Source: Ideonella sp. | GTDB lineage: Bacteria > Pseudomonadota > Gammaproteobacteria > Burkholderiales > Burkholderiaceae_C | NCBI GenBank assembly: GCA_016721465.1 | Contig: JADKIA010000008.1 | Span: 1-64,000 of the forward strand | Direction of reading: 5' to 3' | Length of the DNA: 64,000 bases | Shown here: positions 1 through 9,984 of the stretch, one piece after another | How the letters are laid out: every line of letters starts with the position of its first letter | Position numbering within the stretch: position 1 is the stretch's first letter | Notes under the pieces: generated by a model | What the model was told of the DNA's origin: nothing | Seen by the model: only the letters and a program-made list of their open reading frames with translations | The model's database searches: none | Made by a program: the position numbers and the translations under genes

Positions 1-46
1 TGGCCCATCCCCGGCATGTGCACGCCACGCCCTCGAGAAAGCCCGC

Positions 47-826
47 ATGAGCTTCGTCGTTTCGAACATTGAGGCGTCCATCGGCACGCTGACGCTGAAC
101 AACCCGCACAAGCGCAATGCGCTGAGCGAAGCCCTCGTCAGGGAACTGATCGCGTCTTCCGAAGCCATGCAGGCGGCCGAGGTCAGGGTCGTTGTCCTGC
201 GGGTGGCAGCAAGCGGTGCCAGGTGTGGTCGGCCGGACACGATGTCGACGAACTGCCGCTGGATGGCCGTGACCCCTTGGGCTGGGACGATCCCCTGCGC
301 CATCTGGTGCGGACGATCGAGAACTTCCTGCCCGGTGATCGCCATGGTCGAAGGCGGCGTGTGGGGTGGGGCCTGCGAGGTCGTGCTGGCCTGCGACGTG
401 GTCATCGCTGCGCCCAGCGCCACCTTTGCGGTCACGCCGGCACGGCTGGGCGTGCCTACCAACGTCAGTGGCATGAACACCTTCATGAATGCGGCCAACA
501 TCCGCATCATCAGGAGATGGCCTTCACCGCACAGCCCGTGGGCGCCAGAGCGTGCGGAGCGCATGGGCATGATCAACCACCCGTCGGCGGCGACGAACTG
601 CTGGCCTTCACCGGACAACATGGCCCGTGTCATCGCCGGGCAACTCGCCGCTGTCGATCCGCGCGATGAAGGAGCAACTGCGCGTGCTGACAGGCGCCAA
701 CCCCATGACCCCGCGTGGCTTCGAGCGCATCCAGGCCTGCGCCGCATCGTGCACGACAGCGCCGACTACCGCGCAAGGCATCCTGGCCTTCAGGAAAAGC
801 GGCCACCGAAATTCAGCGGTCGTTGA
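47..826 (+). pseudogene. Methylmalonyl-CoA decarboxylase-like enoyl-CoA hydratase, multiply frameshifted
   Basis: Crotonase-fold protein resembling methylmalonyl-CoA decarboxylase (ScpB/YgfG type), which decarboxylates methylmalonyl-CoA to propionyl-CoA in the cytoplasm. The N-terminus (MSFVVSNIEASIGTLTLNN) and the oxyanion-hole segment (VIAMVEGGVWGGACEV, near 340-380) are in one frame. The SAGHDVDELPLDGRDPLGWDDP block (about 229-330) is in a second frame, and the SIRAMKEQLRVLTGANPMTP block (about 655-710) in a third. The terminal KFSGR stop returns to the first frame. At least five or six single-base shifts are needed to rebuild the protein, yet every segment stays conserved. That pattern fits sequence errors or very recent decay. 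Family assignment is firm; substrate is inferred. Confidence 0.72.
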
Positions 827-1003
827 GGCCGAAGCCGAGCGCCTCCTTTGGCCTTGCGCAAGCCATGCACCCCCTTGCGCTCAATCCGGCCAGGTGCACG
901 CCGCTGCAGAATGGAGGCTGCCGACGCATTGGCCGCAGGGCAAGGTGCCGAGGTGCAGGGCGGCGCGGCGCCAGCGTGAATCGGCCAGGCGCCGGGCGTC
1001 ATT

Positions 1004-3898
1004 TTGCGCCGGTGGCGCACGGCTGCGTTGGCCCTGCTGTGGCTGTTGGGTGCGGCCAGCGTCGCCCTGGGCCAGGCGCCACCGTCGAGCGCGCCGCCCA
1101 AGTCGATCACGGTGGTGATGGACGACAACTACCCGCCGTTCGTCTTTCGCGACTCGAACGGTCAGCTGCAGGGGATCCTCAAGGACACCTGGGCGCTGTG
1201 GCAGGCACACACCGGCATCGCCGTCCGCCTGCAGGCGATGGACTGGAGCCAGGCGCAGCGGGCGATGCTGGCCGGCCAGGCCGACGTCATCGACACCATC
1301 TTCGTGACCGGGCCGCGCAGGCGCCTGCTACGACTTCACCGCGCCATACGCCAGCTCTGTCCCGATCCTCATCTTCCACCAGAGCATCAGCGGCATCGTC
1401 AACGCCGATTCGTTGAAGGGTTCACGGTCGGCGTGAAGGATGGCGACGCCTGCATCGACGTGCTGCGCAGGCATGGCGTCGACAGCATGAAGACTACCCG
1501 AGCTACGCGGCCGTCATCTCGGCCGCCAGCGCCGGCGAGGTGCGCGTCTTCTGCGTGGACCAGCCGCCCGCGCTGTACCTGCTCAACCAGCTCGGCGTCG
1601 AGAAGGACTTCGCCGGTTCGGGCCCTTGTATTCGGGTGAGTTTCACCGCGCGGTGGCGAAGGGCAATGCCGCGCTGCTGAAGGTGCTGGAAGCCGGCTTT
1701 GGGCAGATCACCGCATCAGAGCGTCAGGCGATCGAGGACAAGTGGTACGGGTCGGTGAACCAGCGCGACATCCCGCCGTTCTTCCGCTATGGCGCCTACG
1801 CCTTGCTCGGCGCGGTGGTCGCGGCCCTGATCTTGACGGTCTGGAGCCTGGCGCTGCGCCGCCGCGTGGCGGCGAAGACCGCAGAGTTGTCGCAATCGCT
1901 CGAGGCGCTCGGTGCGGCCAAGCGCTCGGCCGAGCAAGCACTCGCGCAACTCGACGCCACGCTCGGGGCCATCCCCGACCTGCTCTTCGAGACCGACATC
2001 GAGGGCCGTTACCTCGACCACCGCGCCGGCCGGGCCGACTTGCTCGTCCTCCCGCCCGAGCAGTTGATCGGGCGCACGGTCAGCGACGTGATGCCCGCAG
2101 CGGCGGCGCAGTCGATCCTTGAGGCGCTGCGCCAGGCGTCGCGCCACGGACGCTCGACGGGCGCCCAGTTTCGTCTCGACTTGCCGCAGGGCGAGCATTG
2201 GTTCGAGTTGTCGATTGCACGCAAACGCAGCGGGTCGGTCGAGGGCGAGCGCTTCGTGGTGCTGTCCCGCGACATCACCGATCGCAAGCGTGCGGAGACC
2301 GCGCTGCAACAGAGCGAACAGAGCTTCCGCCATTTCTTCGAGGCCGGCCTGGTGGGCATGGCGATCACCGTGCCCGACAAGCACTGGGGCAAGTTCAACC
2401 AGCGCCTGGCGAAATGTTCGGCTACAGCCCCCAAAGAGCTGAACGACCTGACCTGGTCTGGGCTCACCCATCCCGACGCTGGCCGCCGACGAAGCGAAAC
2501 TTCCAGCGCGTGATGGCCGGGCAAACCGATGGCTGCACGATGGACAAGCGCTTCATCCGCAAGGATGGTGAGGTGCTCCACGCCTCGATCGCGGTGCGCT
2601 GTGAACGCAACGAGCAAGGTCAGGCCGAGCGCTTCCTTGCCGTCGTCGAAGACATCAGCCAGCGCAAGCGCGCCGAGGCGGCCCTGACCCAGCACCGCGA
2701 CGAGCTGGAGCGGCTGGTGCAAGCGCGCTCGCGTGAGCTGGTCGATGCGCGTGACGTGGCGGTGGCCGCCAGCCGAGCGAAGAGCGAGTTCCTGTCGAGC
2801 ATGAGCCACGAGTTGCGCACGCCGCTGAACGCCATCATGGGCTTCTCGCACTGCTCGAGCTCGACCGTGAACTGTCGCCCGTTCGCTGCGGTTCGCAAAG
2901 GGAGATATTGAATGCAGGGCAAGCACTTGCTGCACTTGATCAACGAGGTGCCCGACCTCGCCCAGGTCCGGAGTCGGGCCGGATCGCGTTGACGCCCGAA
3001 GCGCTGCACCCGGCGCGATCGGCCAGGAAGTGCTGACCCTGATGCAGCCACTGGCCAACCAGCGCGGGGTCACGCTGCAGGCCGGCGCCTTCGACGGGCT
3101 GGTCGTGCGCGCCGACCGCATGCGGCTGGCAGGTGCTGGTCAACATCGTGTCCAACGCAATCAAGTACAACCGCCCGGCTGGCCGTGTGTCGGTGGAAAC
3201 CACCGCGCTGGATGAGCCAGACGGTTCGCATCACCGTGCGCGACACCGGGGTGGGCATTGCGCCCGGAGCGCCTGTCGCAGGTGTTCGAGCCGTTCAATC
3301 GGCTGGGAGCCGAGTCGGGGTCGATCGAAGGCACCGGCATCGGCCTGAGCATCTGTAAGCGCCTGGTCGAGTTGATGGGTGGGGCACATCGGGGTGAGCA
3401 GCCGGCCGGCGAGGGCAGCAAGTTCTGGTCGACCTGCGCCGCGACCTTGGTGCCAAGATCGAGCCGGGGCAGCGCCATGCCGTCACGCCCGAGGCCCCGC
3501 ACCCACGCCGGGCCGCGCGGCTGAACTGCTCTACGTGGAGGACAACGCGGCCAACCTGCAACTGATGCAGGACTTCATCGGCCGCCACACCGGTTGGCAA
3601 TTGCGCTGCGCCACGTCGGCCGCGGCCGGCTTGGCGTCTGCGCGCGCGCACCGGCCCGACCTGATCCTGCTCGACATCAACCTGCCCGACAGGGACGGCC
3701 ATGCCGTGCTGGCCGAGCTGCGCGCCGACGCCCGTACCCGCGACATCCCGACGGTGGCCGTGACCGCCAATGCCATGCCCAGCGATGAACAGCGCACGGG
3801 ACGCGGGCTTCGACGACTACCTCGCCAAACCGATCGATCTGGCGGCGCTCGACGCCGTGCTGGCGCGCCTGCTCGATGTCGGCCGGGCCGGCGGCTGA
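1004..3898 (+). pseudogene. BvgS-like hybrid sensor histidine kinase, multiply frameshifted
   Basis: Membrane sensor kinase rebuilt across several frames. It has a signal peptide, a periplasmic family-3 solute-binding domain (about 1100-1740, starting VVMDDNYPPFVF), and one transmembrane helix (about 1785-1855). A coiled coil and two PAS domains follow, each ending in a DITDRKRAE or DISQRKRAE motif. The HisKA domain has the phospho-acceptor motif SHELRTPLNAIMGF near 2805-2845. The ATPase domain carries GTGIGLSICKRLVELMGG near 3332-3378. The receiver domain (about 3525-3898) carries LLYVEDNAANLQLM and DLILLDINLPDRDG. Shifts fall near 1310, 1420, 1490, 1620, 2420, 2490, 2860-3260, 3400-3520 and 3800. 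The first usable start is a TTG. The sensed ligand is unknown. Confidence 0.75.
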
Positions 3899-4057
3899 GC
3901 GCGCAGACCCGGGCTGCGCGCTGGTGCATGCCCGAGCTGCGCTGGATGCAGCGGGTCGGCAAGCCACCCAGAAGGGCCTGCGCAAGGCGCGCAAGGGCAC
4001 CGGCACGGTCTTTGTGCCGGGCAACCGCGACGGGTTTCTGTGTCACCCATGGCGAGC

Positions 4058-4566
4058 TCAGCGACCGGTCTTGCTCGTCCGCCCGACGGGCTCGTTCGCA
4101 TCGACCGCCTGCAGGCGAGATTGCGCGTGCTCGATCATCCGGTGCAGCGCGGCCAGCTCGTCGTCGCCCGGCCGGTCGGCCAGCAATTGCTGGCGCGCTT
4201 CCAGTGCCGCCGTGCTTGCGCATGCTTGGTCACCCCGTCCGCCGAGATGGTGATCAAGCGGCTGCGGGCATCGGTGCCTGGGCCTTGCAGCACCCAGCCC
4301 TTGTCGATCAGCGGGCGCAGGTTGCGCGTCAGCGTGGAGGCGTCCATGCCCATGCGGCCGGCCAACTCGGACGGCGCGATCGGCCCGAGCGCCAGCACAT
4401 GCGAGAGCAGCGAGAACTGCGAACCCCCAGGCCCTGCCTGGGCGATCTGCCCGTCGTACAGCCGCGACACGCTGCGCAGCAACTGGCGCAGCTTGAAATT
4501 CGTGCAGGCCTGGGCTGGCAGCCCGGTGGCGGTCGGCCCGGGCGCCTTGGCGGTTTCACATGTCAC
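4058..4566 (-). pseudogene. MarR-family transcriptional regulator, one frameshift
   Basis: Winged-helix repressor of the MarR family. The GTG at 4566 is the only start that keeps the whole N-terminal dimerisation helix. The DNA-binding part is clear: LSHVLALGPIAPSELAGRMG, then DASTLTRNLRPLIDKGWV and a wing with DARSRLITIS. Near 4205-4220 the frame shifts. The C-terminal helix continues in another frame as ALEARQQLLADRPGDDELAA and stops at 4058. It is divergent from the MATE efflux gene across a 53-bp spacer that contains a palindrome. MarR proteins usually repress such a neighbour, so it is probably the local repressor of that transporter. The break may be a sequence error. Confidence 0.75.
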
Positions 4567-4574
4567 TTTGTATA

Positions 4575-4593
4575 TGCAATGATTGCAATTGCA
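4575..4593. promoter_or_regulatory. Putative MarR operator between marR and the MATE gene
   Basis: The short spacer between the divergent marR and MATE genes is AT-rich, unlike its surroundings. It holds TGCAATGATTGCA (4575-4587), an inverted repeat with 6-bp arms and a 1-base centre. This overlaps TGCAATTGCA (4584-4593), a perfect 10-bp palindrome. MarR proteins typically bind palindromes of 16-20 bp of this kind in shared promoter regions. That this regulator binds here is inferred from position and symmetry only. Confidence 0.55.
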
Positions 4594-4619
4594 GCAAACT
4601 CAAAGCGCAGGATAGCAGC

Positions 4620-5992
4620 ATGAACCCGGCCAGCCTCCCGACCCGTCCACCCGCCGCGGCCCGCACGGCGCCCGACCTCTGCTGAACGCGCCGCTGCTGC
4701 CCATGCTGCTGCGCTTTGCGCTGCCAACATGCTGGCGATGCTGGCCACGGCGCTGGCGGCGATTGCCGAGACCAGCTACGTCGGCAGCTTTGGTGTGCCG
4801 TCGCTGGCCGGCATGGCGCTGGTGTTTCCTGGTCATGCTGCAGATGATGCTGTCGGCCGGCGCGATGGGCGGCGGCGTGTCTTCGGCGGTGAGCCAGGCC
4901 TTCGGCGCCGGCGATGCAGCGCGCCAACGCGCTGGCGGTGCACGCGCTGTGGATCGGCCTTGGCGCCGGCCTGCCGTACATGGCGCTGATGCTGACCCTC
5001 GGCCCGACGCTGTTTGCGGCGCTCGGTGGTCGTGGCGAAGCGTTGTCGCAGGCGGTGGCCTATGCCAACGTGGCCTTTGTGGGCTCGATCTTCATCTGGC
5101 TGGTCAACACCTTCTCATCGGTGATCCGGGGCTCGGGCAACATGACCGTGCCGTCGGCCACCTTGCTGCTGGTGGCGCTGGGGCAGGTGGGCATTAGCGG
5201 CGCGCTGGGACTGGGCTGGGGGCCGTTTCCGCGTTGGGGCATGCCCGGCGTGGCGGCCGGGCAGGTGCTTGCCTACGGCGCGGGCGCGGTCTTTCTTTAC
5301 GCCTACCTGCGCTCGGGTCGGGCCCGGGTGCAGCTGCGGGTGCGCGCCACGCCGCTGCAATGGCCGCTGCTGCGCGACATCCTGAAGGTCGGCGGCTTTG
5401 CCTGCATCTCCCTTGCAGACTGTGCTGACGATCCTGATCCTGACCTGGCTGGTGGCCCAGTTCGGCACCGAAGCGCTGGCCGGCTACGGCATCGGCACCC
5501 GGCTGGAGTTCCTGCTGGTGCCCATCGCCTTTGCCATCGGCGTGGCCTCGGTGCCGCTGGTGGGCATGGCCATTGGCGCCGGCAAGGTGGCGCGCGCCCG
5601 GCGTGCGGCCTGGACCGCATCGGCCATGGCCGCCGGCCTGCTCGGCCTGCTGGGCACCGTGCTGGCGCTGGCGCCGGATCTGTGGACGAGCCGCTTCACG
5701 CATGAGCCAGCGGTGCTGGCCTCGGCGGCGCTACTTCCAGTGGGCCGGGCCGGCTTGGCCTGTCCGGCCTGGGGCTGTGCCTGTACTTCTCGTCGCTGGG
5801 CGCCGGCAGGTGGTCGGCCCGGTGCTGGCCGGCACGCTTCGGCTGGCACTGGTGGCCCTAGGCGGCTGGGCCCTGGCGCTGGCACAGACGCCGCCCTGGA
5901 CGATCTTTGCGCTGGTGGCCGTCGGCATGGCCGCGTACGGACTGGCCACGCTGCTGGCCGTGCACTACACGAGTTGGGGCGCCGAGCGCTGA
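4620..5992 (+). pseudogene. MATE-family multidrug/Na+ efflux transporter, frameshifted
   Basis: Inner-membrane multidrug and toxin extrusion protein. Conserved segments are spread over alternating frames: LLNAPLLPMLLRFALP, then ETSYVGSFGVPSLAGMALVFP, then GGGVSSAVSQAFGAGD, then a long clean stretch at 4914-5400. It continues as QTVLTILILTWLVAQFGTEA and ends with the last helices, closing in HYTSWGAER at 5992. Twelve hydrophobic segments can be counted when the frames are joined. Shifts fall near 4730, 4835, 4910, 5405, 5725-5760 and 5810. The ATG at 4620 opens the frame holding the first conserved segment. Divergence from a marR gene fits a drug-inducible efflux pair. Confidence 0.75.
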
Positions 5993-6085
5993 GCCCTCAG
6001 CCGGGAGCACCCAGCAGCCCGGCCCCGCATCGAATCTGGCGTTGGCCGGTGCACCGCGTGCCGCTCGACTGCGCAGCGCCCGGCC

Positions 6086-6733
6086 TCACTTGCCGCCGAA
6101 AACCTTCAGCACGGCCTTCACGGCCTTGGCCACGTCCAGCTTGTTCTGCTTGATCGCGGCCGCTTCGCTGCTGATCACCGCGCTTCGAATCTGCGCCTCA
6201 AGGGCGTTCAATTCGTTGTTGGCGCTGCTCATCTCAGACTTGACGGCATCGGCCTGTGCCCGGGCCTTTCCGAGTGTGTCGGCCAGCACCTTGTTCATGC
6301 TCTCATTCAGCTTGGTCAGCTGGTCAAAACAGGCCTTCTGTTCCTTGGTTACAGCCTGGTTTTCCTTCAGGCCCTCTTCCCATTCGCTGATGAGGTCATC
6401 AAGGCTGTCGCCGGACTTGTTCTTCACAGTGGCTTCGGCGTCAGTGCGCAACTCTTCGAGAGTTTGGTGCAGGGCATCAATCTGATTGATGGTTTTTTCG
6501 AGATCGCCCGACAACTTCTTGAAGATGTCCTTCGACTTGTCCTTCTTGTCGATGCCTTGGCTAAACTTGTCTTGGGCCGCATCGAACCGCTTCGCCAGGC
6601 CGGCAATGGTCTTGTAGGCCGAGGCATCCAGGTCCTTGCGGACCTTTGAGGTTTCTGCGTCCCAGACATTGGCCAGCACCCACATGACACCGCCCTTCAG
6701 TTCCTGCACTCGCTGATCGGGTGTCTTCGCCAT
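6086..6733 (-). CDS. Hypothetical coiled-coil protein
   Basis: A 215-residue protein I do not recognise. The ATG at 6733 is preceded by an AGGAG ribosome-binding site at good spacing, which favours it over an upstream in-frame start at 6766. The protein is soluble and rich in Ala, Lys, Glu, Asp and Gln. Long helical stretches (for example DKFSQGIDKKDKSKDIFKKL and QADAVKSEMSSANNELNALE) look like coiled coil. It has no signal peptide, membrane segment or cysteine cluster. It stands alone, convergent with the broken MATE gene. Its Lys- and Asn-rich composition and lower GC differ from its neighbours, which hints at acquisition. Function unknown. Confidence 0.7.
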   Translation of the reverse strand: MAKTPDQRVQELKGGVMWVLANVWDAETSKVRKDLDASAYKTIAGLAKRFDAAQDKFSQGIDKKDKSKDIFKKLSGDLEKTINQIDALHQTLEELRTDAEATVKNKSGDSLDDLISEWEEGLKENQAVTKEQKACFDQLTKLNESMNKVLADTLGKARAQADAVKSEMSSANNELNALEAQIRSAVISSEAAAIKQNKLDVAKAVKAVLKVFGGK

Positions 6734-6856
6734 CGCACGCTCCTGTTGATTGCAACGCCTCGCCAACGCTGTGTGCCTGGCAGCGCCATCCTATCCCGCA
6801 ACCGAGGCTGGCGAGGTGCACCTTCGGCGTCGGGCCTCGGCCCGGGGCCGCCCCGG

Positions 6857-7516
6857 TCAGGCCGCCCCGTGCGCGTACCAGAGCGCCGCAAAGAAGTGGC
6901 AGGCCGTGCCGCCCATCACAAACAAGTGCCACACGAAGTGAGCGTACCGCACGCGGTGATCCCACAGGAACACGACGGCGCCCAGCGTGTAGCACAGCCC
7001 GCCAGCCACCAGCCAGGCCAGGCCGGCACCCGGCAGACGCGCCACCATCGGTGCGGCGGCCACCACGGCCAGCCAACCCATGGCCAGGTACAGCCCCGTG
7101 GACAGCAGCGGGTGTTTCAGCCGGTTCAGCAGCTTGACGGCCACACCGAAGGCCGCTAGCGCCCAGACGACGGTGAACAGCGTCCATCCCCAGCCGCCAC
7201 GCAGCACGCCAAGGGTGAACGGCGTGTAGCTGCCGGCGATGAACAGGTAGATGGCGGCGTGGTCCATCCGGTTCAGCCAGCGCTTGGCCCGGCTGGCGGG
7301 CAGGGCGTGGTACAGCGTGGACACGCCGTACAGCAGGATCATGGTGCCGGCAAACACCGCCGCGGCGGCCACGTCGAGCGCCGTGCCTTGGCGGGCCGCG
7401 CGACTCACCAGGATCGGCAGCGAAGCAACCGCCAGCAGGCACCCCAGGCCGTGGCTGATGGCGTTGGCGATTTCCTCGCCAACGGTTTGCGGTCGATCGA
7501 CGCGGGCTGCGCTCAT
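6857..7516 (-). CDS. Hemolysin III (PAQR/YqfA-like) membrane protein
   Basis: A 219-residue polytopic membrane protein of the hemolysin-III/PAQR superfamily. Seven hydrophobic helices span the whole length. The conserved polar positions are STLYHALP (His70), MDHAAIYLFIAGSYTP (Asp85, His86) and HFVWHLFVMGGTACHF (His193, His197), the set that binds zinc in the family. Length matches bacterial members. Bacterial homologues are often called hemolysins, but the biochemical role is uncertain and may be a membrane hydrolase-like activity. It lies downstream of the CYTH-CHAD gene on the same strand, 222 bp away, and may share its transcript. Confidence 0.88.
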   Translation of the reverse strand: MSAARVDRPQTVGEEIANAISHGLGCLLAVASLPILVSRAARQGTALDVAAAAVFAGTMILLYGVSTLYHALPASRAKRWLNRMDHAAIYLFIAGSYTPFTLGVLRGGWGWTLFTVVWALAAFGVAVKLLNRLKHPLLSTGLYLAMGWLAVVAAAPMVARLPGAGLAWLVAGGLCYTLGAVVFLWDHRVRYAHFVWHLFVMGGTACHFFAALWYAHGAA

Positions 7517-7738
7517 CGGGCGATTGTGCCGGCGAAGTCGCAGCGAAGCTCGTCCACCGGCAGTGCAAGACGCGGGTTCACCGGCTCCTCAATCGGTGCC
7601 AGGTGGGTCGGCTGCAGCGTGTGCCAGAGCCTGGCAGCGGCGTGACCACCGTCGGGCAGGGGCTCGCTGGTGCAGGCGCTGGGCTTGGCGCACCGCGTCG
7701 GCATGGCAGGCCCAGGCGGCTTCCAGCAGCGGCGCCGA

Positions 7739-9217
7739 TCAGAGCCTGGGCAGGCGAGCCACCCTGGCCAGGGACTTGACGCAGGCCCTGACGGCGCCCT
7801 CGCGTTGCGCCGCCAACCAGCCCAGGGCGAACCAGGCCTGAGGGTGCCCGGCCAGCCGCGATTCGAACAGGGCCCTGGCCACCAGCAGGTTGTTGTAGTT
7901 GCCCAGCGCGTCCTGGGCCGGTGACAGCACGGCCATGCGGCGCTGCATCGCCTTGCGCGCAAAAAGAGCGGCGCAGGCGTCCAGGCCGTAGCGCAGGCGC
8001 TTCAGGCGCTTGCGCACGCGGTGCTGGGCCACCTCGTCCAGCGACGCGAACCGCGCGCCGCGGGTCGCCACCTGTCGCTGCAGTCGGCGCAGCGTTGCGC
8101 GCGCCGTCGCGACCAAAGGCGGCGCCGACGCCACGCCCTCCTGCAGCGGCGGCGCATTCAGCCAGACCAGCATGTCCAGCCACAGCCGATTGCAGCCGGC
8201 CTCGCGCAGCATGGCGCCGGGTTCTTCGGAACCCACCGACTCGGGCAGGAATTCGAAGTGCGGGGCGCCGGCCGCTTGCAGCGCCGGCAGCAAGGTTTCA
8301 CACAAGGCATCCTGATCGCGTGCACGGCCCAGCCGATCGAACAGCTGCGCCAGGCGCTCGGACCAGTCGGCGAAGTCCGCCGGCACGGGCTCGCCGGCCA
8401 ACGCCGCGAAGTCGCGCAGCACGCAGCGCAGGCGGCGCAGCCCGACGCGGCACTGGTGCAGGTGTTCCACCGACCCGCCGTTGCCCGCGAGTTCGGAGGC
8501 ATTCGCCAGGACCTGATTCAGCGCCGCGCCGAGCATGGCCCGCAGCGCCTGGTCGCCGCTCATGGCGGGGTGCAGGGCCGGCGGGCTGAACTTCGCAGCG
8601 GCCGAGGTCGACAGCCCGCGTGCCAGGCGTTCGCCGCGTTCGGCCTTGCTGCGCACATCCAGCCACAGGCCATGGCGCGCGACCCAGCGGCTGGCCAGCG
8701 CGGGCACTGCCGATGTCGTGCCGCGATTCAGCTCGAACGCCAGTTCGCACACGGCCAAACGCGCATCGCCAGCGCGAATCTCTCCCTCGTCGAAGGTCAG
8801 TTCGACGATCGTGCCACCGACCAGGCGAATACTGCGCTGCGTGCGGCGAATGTCGGTGGAGAAGACCACGCCGAGCATCGAGCCCGAATCGCCCAGGGCG
8901 CGCGCCAGCAATGACCCCAGGGCGCTGCCGGCGTGCAGCGCGACATCGATCGTCGGCACCGTGCGCGAGCGCGGCAGCACCACCTCGTGCTCGAGCCGGT
9001 GCATCAGGCCGTCGCCCGGGCCCTTGACGGTCTGCACCCAGCGCGCGCCTTCCTTGCGCAGACGCAGCGCCAGCCCGGCGGCCGCCAGGCGGCGATCGGG
9101 GGTGTCGACATAGAGGGCCTGCAGGCGGATGGTGCTGGCACTGGCCGTGGCGACGGCGCGCCGCACCGCGACCAGTTGAGCGGCCGGCACCTGGAACTTG
9201 AGTTCGATTTCGTGCAT
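7739..9217 (-). CDS. CYTH-CHAD domain protein (inorganic triphosphatase YgiF-like)
   Basis: A 492-residue cytosolic protein. Residues 1-200 form a CYTH triphosphate-tunnel domain, with the diagnostic ExExK motif at the extreme N-terminus (MHEIELKF: E3, E5, K7) and conserved strands such as YVDTPDRRLAAAGLALRLR. Residues about 225-490 form a CHAD domain with its two His/Arg-rich repeats, HLHQCRVGLRRLRCVLRDF and HRVRKRLKRLRYGLD. CYTH proteins of this architecture hydrolyse inorganic triphosphate, and CHAD domains bind polyphosphate. The ATG at 9217 was chosen because the CYTH motif needs this start. The 222 bp downstream keeps an open frame on the same strand but shows no recognisable protein. 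Confidence 0.88.
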   Translation of the reverse strand: MHEIELKFQVPAAQLVAVRRAVATASASTIRLQALYVDTPDRRLAAAGLALRLRKEGARWVQTVKGPGDGLMHRLEHEVVLPRSRTVPTIDVALHAGSALGSLLARALGDSGSMLGVVFSTDIRRTQRSIRLVGGTIVELTFDEGEIRAGDARLAVCELAFELNRGTTSAVPALASRWVARHGLWLDVRSKAERGERLARGLSTSAAAKFSPPALHPAMSGDQALRAMLGAALNQVLANASELAGNGGSVEHLHQCRVGLRRLRCVLRDFAALAGEPVPADFADWSERLAQLFDRLGRARDQDALCETLLPALQAAGAPHFEFLPESVGSEEPGAMLREAGCNRLWLDMLVWLNAPPLQEGVASAPPLVATARATLRRLQRQVATRGARFASLDEVAQHRVRKRLKRLRYGLDACAALFARKAMQRRMAVLSPAQDALGNYNNLLVARALFESRLAGHPQAWFALGWLAAQREGAVRACVKSLARVARLPRL

Positions 9218-9451
9218 CGCCCGTTTCTGCCAGCGCGCTTGGGCGGCCCCAAGCAGGATGCCGTGTCGCGGCACTCTAGCCCAGGTCATGCCACACCGGG
9301 GCCTGCGTCGGCGCGCGGCCGGCAGGCGCGCTTCGTTGACCACACTCATCGATGCGATCGGCCCGGACTCTGAGAATGGGTGGCGCGGTCGATGCATCGC
9401 CGTTGCATGCGTGCTCGCACGATCGGCCGCCGACCTGAGCTGGGAGCAACC

Positions 9452-9895
9452 ATGACCAATGCATCCACTGGCACGATGTCTACTCGGAGCGCGACGCTGA
9501 CCTTGCTGGCGGCGCTGGCGCTGGCAGCCACGGGCGCCCGCGCGGCCGACTGGCCGACCTTCAAACCCGGCCGCTGGCAGTACGACCGCAACATCGACGG
9601 CATGGGGCCCAAGCCGCAGAAGGTGTCGAGGACCGAGTGCGGCGATCCGACCGCCAACCACAAGAAGCAGCAGGCGCAGTTGACGCAGGCGGGCTGCCAG
9701 TTCACCCCGATCACGCAAAGTGGCTCGACCTATCAATACGCGGCCAGCTGCAAGGTCGCCGGCATGACCAGCCAGTCGCGCTCGACACTGGTCGTCCAGG
9801 GTGCCGAGGCCTACACGCTCACGGTCGACTCCAGCTCGGCCGAAATGAAGACCCACGAAGTGCTGCTCGCCCGTCGGCTCGGCGACTGCCCCTAG
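9452..9895 (+). CDS. DUF3617-family periplasmic protein
   Basis: A 147-residue exported protein. A hydrophobic signal segment (TLTLLAALALAATGARA) ends in an AxA-type cleavage site. The mature part carries the DUF3617 pattern: KPGRWQYDRNIDG, a Cys in RTECGD, a second in AGCQFTP, a third in AASCKV and a C-terminal Cys. The four Cys could form two disulfides. The start at 9452 follows GGGAGC and puts the signal peptide at the N-terminus. Function of this family, widespread in Proteobacteria, is unknown. It stands divergent from the CYTH-CHAD gene. Confidence 0.75.
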   Translation: MTNASTGTMSTRSATLTLLAALALAATGARAADWPTFKPGRWQYDRNIDGMGPKPQKVSRTECGDPTANHKKQQAQLTQAGCQFTPITQSGSTYQYAASCKVAGMTSQSRSTLVVQGAEAYTLTVDSSSAEMKTHEVLLARRLGDCP

Positions 9896-9984
9896 CCGCT
9901 GATCGCGCGGCGGCACGGACCTCGACATCGGTGTAGTCTCGCGCTGCATGTCGGCCATGGGGCCGAAGCCCGATCGCCACCGCC

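Noticed and set aside
7513..7738. Open frame on the minus strand between the CYTH-CHAD and hemolysin-III genes, ending in LRCDFAGTIAR
   Set aside because: It overlaps the end of the CHAD gene in another frame, has no ribosome-binding site and matches no family. It could be a small gene, but I cannot support it.
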